In this document: one piece after another, positions 19,406-27,421 of the stretch
How positions within the stretch are numbered: position 1 is the first letter of the stretch
Layout of the letters: each line of letters begins with the position of its first letter
Program-made: the position numbers and the translations under genes
Source of the DNA: Microvirga sp. 3-52
GTDB taxonomy: Bacteria > Pseudomonadota > Alphaproteobacteria > Rhizobiales > Beijerinckiaceae
Direction: 5' to 3'
Assembly (NCBI RefSeq): GCF_018383585.1
Contig: NZ_JAHAMK010000004.1
Coordinates: forward strand, 202,502-266,501
Length of the DNA stretch: 64,000 nt
Notes under the pieces: model-generated
The model's database searches: none
The model's input: only the letters and a program-made list of their open reading frames with translations
Told to the model about the DNA's origin: nothing

Positions 19406-20617
19406 ATGATCCGCTCCGTTTCCCAGACGGCCAATCCCTCAGCCGATGCCGCCGCCATGCTGCGGCGTCTCGGCTTTGCGATCCTGTTCTTTGCCGTGCC
19501 CCTGGCTGCCCTTTTCACGCGGCGCGCACTGGTGGTGATGGCGCCTCTCGCGGTCATTCTCCTCGTCCTCGCCTCGGTGCTCGACGGAAGCGCGAGGCAT
19601 GCCTGGGATAAGCTCACCGCGCTTGCCGCCTCTGCGGGCGGAGTGGCCGGGCTGGTCCTGCTGTTCTGGGCCGGGCTGTCCCTGGTCTGGACCCCCTTTC
19701 TGCCCCAGGCCTCCGAGAGGCTTCTCAACATCATCGGCATGGCCCTCATGGGACTGGGCGGGTATCTCGCCATTCCCGAGCGCATGCGCTCGGCCAACCT
19801 GTATCTTCTTCCCGTCGGCGTCGGTCTTGCGGCCCTGATCGCCATTTCCCTGACGATCACCGGCGGCAGCCGCATCGACCCGGAAGGCCTGAGCCTGGAG
19901 CGCGGCATGCTCATGCTCGTTCTGCTGCTCTGGCCTGCCATCGCCTGGCTCCATTCCCGCGGGCGCAACCTGGAAGCCATCGGGCTGGCCCTCGCCGTCG
20001 GGGTCTGCTCCCTCCTCACGCGTGACGGCCTGCCTCTCTACGGCCTGGCCGCAGGCGCCGTCGTCTTCGTCATCACGGCGTGGAATCCGGTCTTCGGCTC
20101 CCGCCTGACCGGATTCGTCATGGCGGGCCTTCTGCTGTTCGCTCCGGTCCTTCCCTTCATCCTGAAGCCCGTGGCGGCCGGCCTGCTCGGTGCGAACTCC
20201 CCGACGGCCCTCGGTCTGGAGGTATGGCGCCGGGTCATACTCGAAGAGCCGCTGCGGCTTCTGACGGGACACGGCCTGGAGACCGCCCTGCGCGGCCGCT
20301 TCTTCGGACTGGTTCCAGCGAGCGCGCCATCCACCCTGCTGTTCGAGATCTGGTACGAACTCGGACTTGTGGGCGCGGCAGCCGGCAGCGTTCTTTTGTA
20401 TCAGGCGGTCATCGGTGCGAAGAGCCACCGCGCCAGCGTGGCACCCGGCATCATGGCCGCGTTCGCGTGCGCCTACACCCTGGGCTGCCTCGGCATCGGC
20501 ACCGCGCAGGTCTGGTGGTTCACGGCGCTCGTGGTTCTGGTGCTGATCTTCGTCGCCATCGAGCGCGGCCAATTCCGCACGAAGCGTCCCAAGGCGGTCC
20601 TGCGCCGCACGGTCTGA
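19406..20617 (+). CDS. O-antigen ligase / polymerase-like membrane protein
   Basis: The 403-residue protein has about ten membrane segments and ends in the pattern typical of the Wzy_C/O-antigen ligase family: a periplasmic loop with GHGLETALRGRFFG followed by TLLFEIWYELGLVGAAAG. Such proteins join or polymerise surface polysaccharide in the inner membrane. The ATG at 19406 has no clear ribosome binding site, and a TTG at 19394 is in frame. No glycosyltransferase genes lie nearby, so the substrate is unknown. Confidence 0.7.
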   Translation: MIRSVSQTANPSADAAAMLRRLGFAILFFAVPLAALFTRRALVVMAPLAVILLVLASVLDGSARHAWDKLTALAASAGGVAGLVLLFWAGLSLVWTPFLPQASERLLNIIGMALMGLGGYLAIPERMRSANLYLLPVGVGLAALIAISLTITGGSRIDPEGLSLERGMLMLVLLLWPAIAWLHSRGRNLEAIGLALAVGVCSLLTRDGLPLYGLAAGAVVFVITAWNPVFGSRLTGFVMAGLLLFAPVLPFILKPVAAGLLGANSPTALGLEVWRRVILEEPLRLLTGHGLETALRGRFFGLVPASAPSTLLFEIWYELGLVGAAAGSVLLYQAVIGAKSHRASVAPGIMAAFACAYTLGCLGIGTAQVWWFTALVVLVLIFVAIERGQFRTKRPKAVLRRTV

Positions 20618-20710
20618 CGGTTTCGCTCTTCCTCGCGGAGAAGGATTGACGGGAAGGCCCTGCCTCTGCTTGGCTGACGGCTTCCGGATTCTCAAGCCCG
20701 AGGAATATCC

Positions 20711-21880
20711 ATGCCGATCATCAACCGCGTCGCCGATCTTGCCGATGAAATCACTGCCTGGCGCCGCGATTTCCATGAAAATCCGGAGCTCCTGTTCGAC
20801 GTGCATCGCACGGCCGGCATCGTGGCGGAGAAGTTGAAGAGCTTCGGCTGCGACGAGGTCGTGACCGGCCTCGGACGGACCGGCGTCGTCGGCGTGATCA
20901 GGGGCCGCTCGAACAATTCAGGCAAGGTGATCGGTCTTCGCGCCGACATGGACGCGCTGCCCATCGAGGAGGCGACGGACGTTGCGCACAAGTCCAAGGT
21001 GCCCGGCAAGATGCATGCCTGCGGCCATGACGGCCACACGGCGATGCTGCTCGGGGCTGCGAAGTATCTGGCAGAGACGCGCAATTTCGACGGCACGGCC
21101 GTGGTGATCTTCCAGCCGGCCGAGGAAGGCGGCGGCGGCGGCAACGAAATGCTGAAGGACGGCCTGATGGAGCGTTTCGGCGTGCACGAGGTCTATGGCA
21201 TGCACAACATGCCGGGCATTCCTGTCGGCCAGTTCGCCATCCGCCCCGGCCCGATGATGGCCGCGGCGGACCGTTTCACGATTCACATCGAAGGCAAGGG
21301 AGGCCACGCGGCACGTCCGCATGACTGCATCGATCCGGTGGTCGTGTCGGCTCACGTGATCACGGCACTGCAGACCATCGCCTCGCGCAGCGCCGATCCG
21401 CTCGATTCGGTGGTGGTCTCCGTCTGCACCGTTAGGGCAGGCGACGCCTTCAACGTTATTCCGCAGACCGCGATGCTTCTCGGCACCGTGCGCACCCTGT
21501 CTCCGGAAGTGCGCGACCTCGCCGAGACCCGCATCCGCGCCATCGTCGAGAATGTCTGCGCCGCCTTCGGGGCCAAGGCCGAGGTCGATTACGACCGCGG
21601 CTACCCGGTCACCATGAACGATCCGGACAAGACCGAGTTCATGGCCAATGTCGCCCGCGCTGTCGCCGGCGAGAACGCCATCGACACCACCATCCCGCCG
21701 CTCATGGGCGCAGAGGATTTCTCCTACATGCTGGAGCAGCGTCCGGGCGCCTACATCTTCCTCGGCAACGGCGACACGGCCGGCGTCCATCATCCGGCCT
21801 ACGACTTCAATGACGAGGCGAGCCCCTACGGGGTCTCGCTCTGGGCGAAGATCGTCGAAACCGGCATGCCGGCCCGGTAA
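20711..21880 (+). CDS. M20 family amidohydrolase (hippurate hydrolase-like)
   Basis: The 389-residue metallohydrolase has the metal-binding motif HACGHDGHTAML, the catalytic PAEEGGGGG segment and the late histidine region typical of the M20D group (hippurate or N-acyl amino acid hydrolases, IAA-amino acid hydrolases). It cleaves an amide to release an amino acid. GAGGAA precedes the ATG. A bidirectional terminator follows. The natural substrate cannot be told from sequence. Confidence 0.85.
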   Translation: MPIINRVADLADEITAWRRDFHENPELLFDVHRTAGIVAEKLKSFGCDEVVTGLGRTGVVGVIRGRSNNSGKVIGLRADMDALPIEEATDVAHKSKVPGKMHACGHDGHTAMLLGAAKYLAETRNFDGTAVVIFQPAEEGGGGGNEMLKDGLMERFGVHEVYGMHNMPGIPVGQFAIRPGPMMAAADRFTIHIEGKGGHAARPHDCIDPVVVSAHVITALQTIASRSADPLDSVVVSVCTVRAGDAFNVIPQTAMLLGTVRTLSPEVRDLAETRIRAIVENVCAAFGAKAEVDYDRGYPVTMNDPDKTEFMANVARAVAGENAIDTTIPPLMGAEDFSYMLEQRPGAYIFLGNGDTAGVHHPAYDFNDEASPYGVSLWAKIVETGMPAR

Positions 21881-21886
21881 TAAAAT

Positions 21887-21910
21887 GGCTGGCCACGCGT
21901 GAGGCCAGCC
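21887..21910. terminator. Bidirectional terminator between convergent genes
   Basis: An 8-bp perfect stem (GGCTGGCC paired with GGCCAGCC) with an eight-base loop lies between the M20 hydrolase and the NikK-like gene. On the minus strand it is followed by ATTTTATT, so it best fits the end of the minus-strand gene. Confidence 0.6.
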
Positions 21911-21948
21911 TTCAAGCATCATAGGACTGCTGTGAGATAGCCGAAGGA

Positions 21949-22668
21949 TCAGTCCTCGCCATGCGGGAGGGTGAAGGAGAGGGTCGCGAAATAGCTCGTT
22001 TGATCGATCTCGGCGTTGTTGGGCATGCTCTTTGCATAAGAGACGCCGATCACGTTGAGTCCGTCGTTGCGAACGAAGAGCGTCACCTTTCCGTCCGCAT
22101 CAGTCTTGGTGCTCTGGGCATGGCCGTCGTTCACGTAGTCGACGTAGAGCGGGAGGCCCGCGAGCGGCTTTCCGCCCGAAAAGACCTGGACGGGAAGATC
22201 GTCGCCCATCTTCAGGCTCAGAGGGTCCACGAGAGGCACGATCTCAAGGCCTAAGCCTCTCGGCTTGAGAGGAGCCCCTGTCTTCAGGATCGTCGTGTTG
22301 ATCTTAATGGAGTGGCTCGCCGACTGCGCGTCCGTCACTTGGCTTTTCGGCTTGTTGACCGACTTTCCGTCAGCTCCTTTCGTCCAGACGCCGTTGTCGA
22401 AGGCCACGGTCAGAGCCACCGCATCCGGCGCAGGGTCGATCAATGCATTTTTCGCCTGATGCAGGATCCTGCTGTCCCTTGTCTCTCCAGACGCCAAGTG
22501 TGAGACGGCGCTCTTCACCTTCCCCGGCTCGTAGGCGTCGTCCCCGGCGCCGTGGCCGTAGACGACCGCGAGGTCTCCGTGCCGTTGTGCCGTCCAGATC
22601 CCGTGGGCATGGGCGGCGTTCGTCAGAGCCCCGGCAGCAGCAATGGCAAGTGATATTCGGCGCAGCAT
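21949..22668 (-). CDS. DUF4198 / NikK-like periplasmic protein
   Basis: The 239-residue product has a signal peptide (MLRRISLAIAAAGALTNAAHA) and a mature N-terminus beginning HGIWTAQRHGD, a histidine-led start typical of DUF4198 proteins that accompany nickel or cobalt uptake systems. The C-terminal part looks like a beta-sandwich with a carboxypeptidase-regulatory-like segment (GKPLAGLPLYVDYVNDG). The start at 22668 has GAGGAG upstream; an earlier ATG at 22692 would place that site inside the gene. An 18-bp palindrome lies 31 bp upstream. No metal transporter gene is adjacent, so the metal link is by family. Confidence 0.7.
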   Translation of the reverse strand: MLRRISLAIAAAGALTNAAHAHGIWTAQRHGDLAVVYGHGAGDDAYEPGKVKSAVSHLASGETRDSRILHQAKNALIDPAPDAVALTVAFDNGVWTKGADGKSVNKPKSQVTDAQSASHSIKINTTILKTGAPLKPRGLGLEIVPLVDPLSLKMGDDLPVQVFSGGKPLAGLPLYVDYVNDGHAQSTKTDADGKVTLFVRNDGLNVIGVSYAKSMPNNAEIDQTSYFATLSFTLPHGED

Positions 22669-22698
22669 TGGTCGATGTCTCCTCACATTCAAGAGCTA

Positions 22699-22716
22699 CG
22701 TATAGTATACTATACG
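22699..22716. promoter_or_regulatory. 18-bp perfect palindrome upstream of the NikK-like gene
   Basis: The sequence CGTATAGTATACTATACG is a perfect dyad and contains a TATACT -10-like element on the minus strand. It lies 31-48 bp upstream of the start, the position of a repressor operator over a promoter. It does not match the known NikR pattern (GTATGA-N16-TCATAC). The repressor is not encoded next door. Confidence 0.65.
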
Positions 22717-22872
22717 GAAGCAATCCGGGCCGCAAGGATAGGGGATGTCTAGGAAATTACCTCATTAACATCAGGCAGTTATCGCGACATCGCCCTATGT
22801 GATGCCCGCGTGAATCCACAGAAGTCTTTCGACCCTGCTGGTGATCAGACGCCATGTCGGATAGGGGAGTCC

Positions 22873-23988
22873 TCAGTCCTTGTTCGAGCAGGCGAGCATG
22901 CCCTCGAGGTCGATGTAATGACCGGCACGGTCGCGCTTGGCGGCCAGGTAGCTGACATTCTCCGCCGTCGGCCGCCCCAGCACGCGGTGATCGGAAATCA
23001 CCTCGAGGCCGGCCTTCGCCAGCGCCGCGATCTTCTCGGGGTTGTTGGTCATCAGGCGGACCTTGCCGACACCGAGCTCCTGCAGCATCGCGGCGGCGAA
23101 ATCGAAGCGGCGCTGATCGGCCTCGAAGCCCAGAACCTCGTCGGCATCGTAGGTGTCGTAGCCCTGCGACTGCAGCTTGTAGGCGCGGATCTTGTTGGCA
23201 ATGCCGTTCCCGCGTCCCTCCTGGTCGAGATAGAGCAGGATGCCGCCTTCGCTCGAGGCCATGAAGCGCACGGTCTCGCGCAGCTGGTCGCCACAATCGC
23301 ATTTGAGGCTGCCGAAGAGATCGCCCGTGAGGCAGGCCGAGTGCAGCCGCACGGTCACCGGCTTCGAGAGATCCGGTTTGCCGACGACGATCGCCACCTG
23401 ATCGCGCAGGCCCTCGCCGCCACGGAACACCACGAACTCGCTGGTGGGAGCGCCCTCCAGCGGCACCGGCGCCCGGCTGACGATCTTCAGGTCCGCCGCC
23501 TTGGCGCGGCGGTAGCCGCGAACGGCTTCGCCCGCCACGCGCACGAGCGACGGGGCGATCTCGATGCCTTTCGCCAGCGGCACTACGATCACGGCCGGCA
23601 GGACGAGCGACAGGCGGGCCAGTTCCAGCGCTTCGCCGTCCAGTTCGTCGGTGGGGCGGACCGGAGCGTCGATGCGACCATCGACCTTGAGCGCCAGAGC
23701 TTCCACCCGTTTCCGGTCCACCACCGGCAGGGCCATTCGCCCGGGGACCTCGCGCTCGAGGCCGACGCGGCGCAGCCTTGCCGCCGGCAGGACGAGATGG
23801 GCGTGTCCGCCCGCAACGGCTTCGATCTCGAGGGCCATGGCCTCGTCCAGGTTCTCGACGCCGACCACGAGCGCGCTGCCCTCGGCCCCGTCGATCACCA
23901 CGGGACGGGCGCTGCGAAACTCCATGATGGCCCGCTCGACCGAGGTCGTGGCGGGATTGTCGGACAGGCTCAAGGTCAGGCGCATCAT
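22873..23988 (-). CDS. ribA: GTP cyclohydrolase II
   Basis: The 371-residue enzyme opens GTP to start riboflavin synthesis. The C-terminal half has the zinc site SACLTGDLFGSLKCDCGDQL (three cysteines) and the motif YLDQEGRGNGIANKIRAY. The N-terminal ~170 residues resemble a degenerate RibB-like domain, making it longer than a stand-alone RibA of about 200 residues; this form is common in Rhizobiales. The start may be 23988 or the next codon. The leader holds a hairpin (24051-24069), but no FMN riboswitch consensus is visible. Confidence 0.85.
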   Translation of the reverse strand: MMRLTLSLSDNPATTSVERAIMEFRSARPVVIDGAEGSALVVGVENLDEAMALEIEAVAGGHAHLVLPAARLRRVGLEREVPGRMALPVVDRKRVEALALKVDGRIDAPVRPTDELDGEALELARLSLVLPAVIVVPLAKGIEIAPSLVRVAGEAVRGYRRAKAADLKIVSRAPVPLEGAPTSEFVVFRGGEGLRDQVAIVVGKPDLSKPVTVRLHSACLTGDLFGSLKCDCGDQLRETVRFMASSEGGILLYLDQEGRGNGIANKIRAYKLQSQGYDTYDADEVLGFEADQRRFDFAAAMLQELGVGKVRLMTNNPEKIAALAKAGLEVISDHRVLGRPTAENVSYLAAKRDRAGHYIDLEGMLACSNKD

Positions 23989-24050
23989 CGAAAACTCAAG
24001 AAAAACGGCCTCAAATCCGGCAGATCAGGGGTCTTTGGGGCCAGCCGGCC

Positions 24051-24069
24051 CCTGAAGCCACGCTTCAGG
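24051..24069 (-). promoter_or_regulatory. Hairpin in the ribA leader
   Basis: A perfect 8-bp stem (CCTGAAGC paired with GCTTCAGG) with a three-base loop lies 63 bp upstream of ribA. It could affect expression or be the end of an upstream transcript. It lacks the conserved FMN riboswitch sequences. Confidence 0.35.
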
Positions 24070-24240
24070 ACGGCCTTCACCCTATCACAGGGCACCCCCG
24101 ATCCCTAACCCCATAGATGCGATGGCAGCCATGCCCCATCAACAGGCTCGGCTGCAAAGGTCTCTTGGCTCGACGGCATAGTCGGAGCGCGCTATCTCTG
24201 GCGCTTCCCTCCGTTTCATCTTCCGTAAAGATACTCGACG

Positions 24241-25194
24241 ATGCCCATGCTCCTGCCCCGGCTCATCGCCCTCGGCTTCCTCGGCTTTGCCTCCACGGCA
24301 GGCGCCGCCACTCTCGACGGGCTGGCCGTGGACGTGACGAATACCAGCGAACCGGTGCTCTGCGCGGAAAAGGACAATGTGGCGATCAACTTCGCCTCGT
24401 CCGAGGTGAAGCATTTCCAGATCGAGGCGGTGCATCCGGCCTATATGGGCTCCCTGCGACAGGACCGCTGGGAGCCGGACTGGACCGCCTGCGAGGACAT
24501 CTCCGAGGAGACGTCGGCCAAGCCGCATCCCACCATGAGCACCCTCTACGAGGACGGCAATATCCGAATCATGGGGCTGTCGTTCACCGAGTTCTGGCGC
24601 CCGAGCGACGTCACGGTGACCATCGGCGACAAGGTCACGCACAGGATCCATCTCCTTCAATTGCTCAAGAAGCGCGGCGACAAGGCGGTGGAAGTGCTCG
24701 TCATCTATCCGGGCGACGGCTATTGGCGCATCAAGCCGCTCCCGCCCGAGCATCTGGACTGGACCTCCTACGGCTCCTCTTTCCTCGTGGGTCCGGTCGA
24801 ATTCGATCAGCGGCCGGTGGTGAATCTCAAGGACGTAACCTTCGACCCGAAGACCATGACGTTCACGCTGACCCTGGCGAAGGGCGGAAAGGCACAGGTT
24901 GCCGTCAAGGCCCTCAACGAGGAGCGCATGACCTTGGACGTCGCCTTCAATCAGGGCGTCACCGGCCTGCCCTTCGCGGGCCTTCGCTCCATGTACGTGA
25001 CCGAGTTCAACGCCGACGTGGCGCGCATCGCCGTACGGGAGGCAGGGGCCCGCTCCTGGCGCGAAGAGCCGATCATGAATTTTCCGGGCGCCAAGGTGAC
25101 CGATGCCTGGATGGGACGGCTCGTTCCCTCGCGGCACAACACCAGCGCGCCGGACATGATGTTCAACCGTTTCCGCGCGGCGCCGGCTCCTTGA
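24241..25194 (+). CDS. Exported protein of unknown function
   Basis: The 317-residue product begins with a signal peptide (MPMLLPRLIALGFLGFASTAGA) and then a beta-rich mature domain with two cysteines (VLCAEKD and TACEDIS) that could form a disulfide. I do not recognise the family. No membrane segment or enzyme motif is visible. It stands alone; its 3' end overlaps the convergent EamA transporter gene by 32 bp. Confidence 0.65.
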   Translation: MPMLLPRLIALGFLGFASTAGAATLDGLAVDVTNTSEPVLCAEKDNVAINFASSEVKHFQIEAVHPAYMGSLRQDRWEPDWTACEDISEETSAKPHPTMSTLYEDGNIRIMGLSFTEFWRPSDVTVTIGDKVTHRIHLLQLLKKRGDKAVEVLVIYPGDGYWRIKPLPPEHLDWTSYGSSFLVGPVEFDQRPVVNLKDVTFDPKTMTFTLTLAKGGKAQVAVKALNEERMTLDVAFNQGVTGLPFAGLRSMYVTEFNADVARIAVREAGARSWREEPIMNFPGAKVTDAWMGRLVPSRHNTSAPDMMFNRFRAAPAP

Positions 25195-26122
25195 TGCTGA
25201 GCCGCGCTTTCAGGCCCGACAGGAGACGGCCATCGATCAGGACGAGTCCTGCGCCGATCAGGGCCATGCCGGCCATGTGCCGCACCGCCAAGGTCTCGCC
25301 GAGGACGAGCACGCCGAGCAGGATGGCGCTGACCGGGATCAGGAAGGTCACGAGGCCTACATTGGTGGCGCCCGCCCGCGCGAGCAGGCGGAAGAAGATC
25401 AGATAGGCGAAGGCCGTCGAGACCAGGCCGAGGGCCGCCAGGGACACGATCGCCCCGGTGCTCGGCATCGACAGCGTCCAGGGCCGATCGACGATCAGTG
25501 CGGCGGGCAAGAGGATCGCGCTCGAGACCGTGACCTGTCCGGCCGCAGTCGCAAGGGGCGGGATGCCCATAGTCTTGAAGCGCCGCCCGAACACGCCGGA
25601 AAAGGCATAGGACAGGGCCGCTCCCAGGACCGCCAGCTGCGCCAGGATGCTCGCATCCAGCGAAGCGAAAGCCGCGACCCCGATCATCACCGCAACGCCG
25701 GCGAAACCCACGATCACGCCGGCGAATCGCTGCCCCGTCAGCCGCTCGTCGTCGGTCAGGTAATGCGCCACGATGACCGTGAAGAGCGGCGTCGTCGCAT
25801 TGAGAATGGACGCGAGGCCGCTGGCGATATGGCTCTGCCCCCAGACGATCAGGGTGAAGGGGATGACGTTGTTGAGGATCGACATGCCGAGAAAGGCCGC
25901 CCAGACCTGACGGGTGCGCGGCAGATCCACGCCCATGAGCCTTAAGGTGAGAAGCAGCGCCGAGGCCGCCGTCACCACCCGCAGGGCCACGATGGTCAGG
26001 GGCGGCAATTCGCGAACGGCCACGCCCACGAAGAGGAAGGACCCGCCCCAGACGATCGAGAGAAGGGCCAACAGCGCCCAGTCGGACGCGGTCATGGTCT
26101 TTTGGATGGCAGCTTGTGTCAT
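25163..26122 (-). CDS. EamA-type drug/metabolite transporter
   Basis: The 319-residue protein has about ten membrane segments in two EamA repeats, with the family pattern WGGSFLFVGVAVRELPP in the first and SYAFSGVFGRRF in the second. Members export amino acids or other small metabolites from the cytoplasm. The start is placed at 26122 with GGAAACGACC upstream; a later ATG nine codons on is possible. Substrate is unknown. Confidence 0.8.
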   Translation of the reverse strand: MTQAAIQKTMTASDWALLALLSIVWGGSFLFVGVAVRELPPLTIVALRVVTAASALLLTLRLMGVDLPRTRQVWAAFLGMSILNNVIPFTLIVWGQSHIASGLASILNATTPLFTVIVAHYLTDDERLTGQRFAGVIVGFAGVAVMIGVAAFASLDASILAQLAVLGAALSYAFSGVFGRRFKTMGIPPLATAAGQVTVSSAILLPAALIVDRPWTLSMPSTGAIVSLAALGLVSTAFAYLIFFRLLARAGATNVGLVTFLIPVSAILLGVLVLGETLAVRHMAGMALIGAGLVLIDGRLLSGLKARLSIKEPAPRGNG

Positions 26123-26191
26123 AAGGTCGTTTCCGGATCTCGCGGACCGGAATGACACAAAGACGATCGTCGCACGACCCGTTTTCTGCGG

Positions 26192-26947
26192 TCAGGAGAG
26201 GTCGTACCATTCCCCGTTGCTGCGGCATGCGAGCATCTCGCCCGTCCGCGTGGCCCGGCCGCCTCGCAATTCCCGCCGGACGAGGCGGCAATCGAGCGCG
26301 CCGAACGCTTTCCTGTTCGTCGGTTTCAAGCTCACCTTGCCGGAAGCCCCGGTGGACGGATTTTGCCACGCGGCGCTGGCAGCGCCTGCACCGTCCAGGA
26401 TGGAGAGAATGGCCCGGGCCTCCGCGGGGCGATCCGCATCGGGAACGAGTTGCTGTGCAGCCCGCTGAGCCTCCGCCTGTGCGATGGCGGCGCTGGCCTG
26501 ACCTCTCGCGGCGGCCAACTGGCTTGTCGTCATGCCGGCTGCTGCAGCCTGCATGGCGAGAGAAGGAGCCGCCGCCACCAGGCCGACGCCGCCGGTCATG
26601 GCTCCGCCGATGGCCGCCGATGCCACCGTACTGGCCATGCCGGCTGCGTGCCTGGCCATCACCAGGCTCGACTGGCGGTCGAGTTCACCGAGATAGTTCG
26701 GCCGCGCCGTGTTGCCGGCAGCGACATCGGAGAGACGTGAGGCGAATCGGCTGAAATCCACGCTCTGCGGATCCGGATCCCGCTCAGGCTGAGCGCTCTG
26801 GACCAGACCGACGGCCGTTCCGGACAGTCCGGTCGGATCCAGTCCCGTGGCGGCTCCAAGGGCAACCGATCCGGCGCCGTTCTGATTGCAGGCGGCCAGG
26901 AGGAGCACCATCGCAAGAGCGCCCGCCCCGGTTGCGATCCTGATCAT
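26192..26947 (-). CDS. Putative lipoprotein of unknown function
   Basis: The 251-residue product has a lipoprotein signal peptide with lipobox LLLAAC and the modified cysteine at residue 20. The centre is very rich in Ala, Gly and Met and could form helices near a membrane, and the last 35 residues contain two cysteines (LDCRLV and LACRSNGEW). AGGAGGGG precedes the start. No neighbour suggests a role. Confidence 0.7.
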   Translation of the reverse strand: MIRIATGAGALAMVLLLAACNQNGAGSVALGAATGLDPTGLSGTAVGLVQSAQPERDPDPQSVDFSRFASRLSDVAAGNTARPNYLGELDRQSSLVMARHAAGMASTVASAAIGGAMTGGVGLVAAAPSLAMQAAAAGMTTSQLAAARGQASAAIAQAEAQRAAQQLVPDADRPAEARAILSILDGAGAASAAWQNPSTGASGKVSLKPTNRKAFGALDCRLVRRELRGGRATRTGEMLACRSNGEWYDLS

Positions 26948-27160
26948 GATTCGCCCCTCCTGTTAACGTTACGACATAATATAACTACAAAACCACGAAA
27001 AATGGAACACCTGCCCGGGATGGTCCGGACCATCCACAGGGAAGATCGAGGGGCGATCAAGGTTTGGTTTACGACGATGGAAAGTGCCTCTGCGCCTTTA
27101 CCACTCGTTCACGGCTTTGAGGCGAACCTCTCATCCGTAATCTTGTCCCATGTAGCGCCC

Positions 27161-27415
27161 GCCATGACCCCGCCGCTCTCCCGCGAACCGTCCTACAGCG
27201 TCCGTCATCAGACGGTGCGGTCGAGCTTCTGCGTTCTCCCCCACGATCCCCGGCCGGCGCGGAATACCAGCTTCATCTTCGGTCGTTCGGATTCGCGCTA
27301 CCGCCCGCTGCTCAATCAGGAGGAGCGGGACAGGCTGCACATCTGGGCCATGATCGTCGCGCTCTCGTCTTCCGTGGCAGGCACCACCCTGCTCCTCATG
27401 GCGATCTTCCGCTGA
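27161..27415 (+). CDS. Small protein with a C-terminal membrane segment
   Basis: The frame could encode 84 residues ending in a hydrophobic segment (IWAMIVALSSSVAGTTLLLM). The basic, tyrosine- and arginine-rich N-terminal part has no known motif. Earlier in-frame ATGs at 27002 and 27077 are possible, and none has a ribosome binding site, so the gene is uncertain. It ends seven bases before the convergent SLC13 gene stop. Confidence 0.4.
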   Translation, partial: AMTPPLSREPSYSVRHQTVRSSFCVLPHDPRPARNTSFIFGRSDSRYRPLLNQEERDRLHIWAMIVALSSSVAGTTLLLMAIFR

Positions 27416-27421
27416 TCCGCC

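Noticed and set aside
23989..24240. FMN riboswitch in front of ribA
   Set aside because: The conserved FMN aptamer segments are not present; only a short hairpin is seen.
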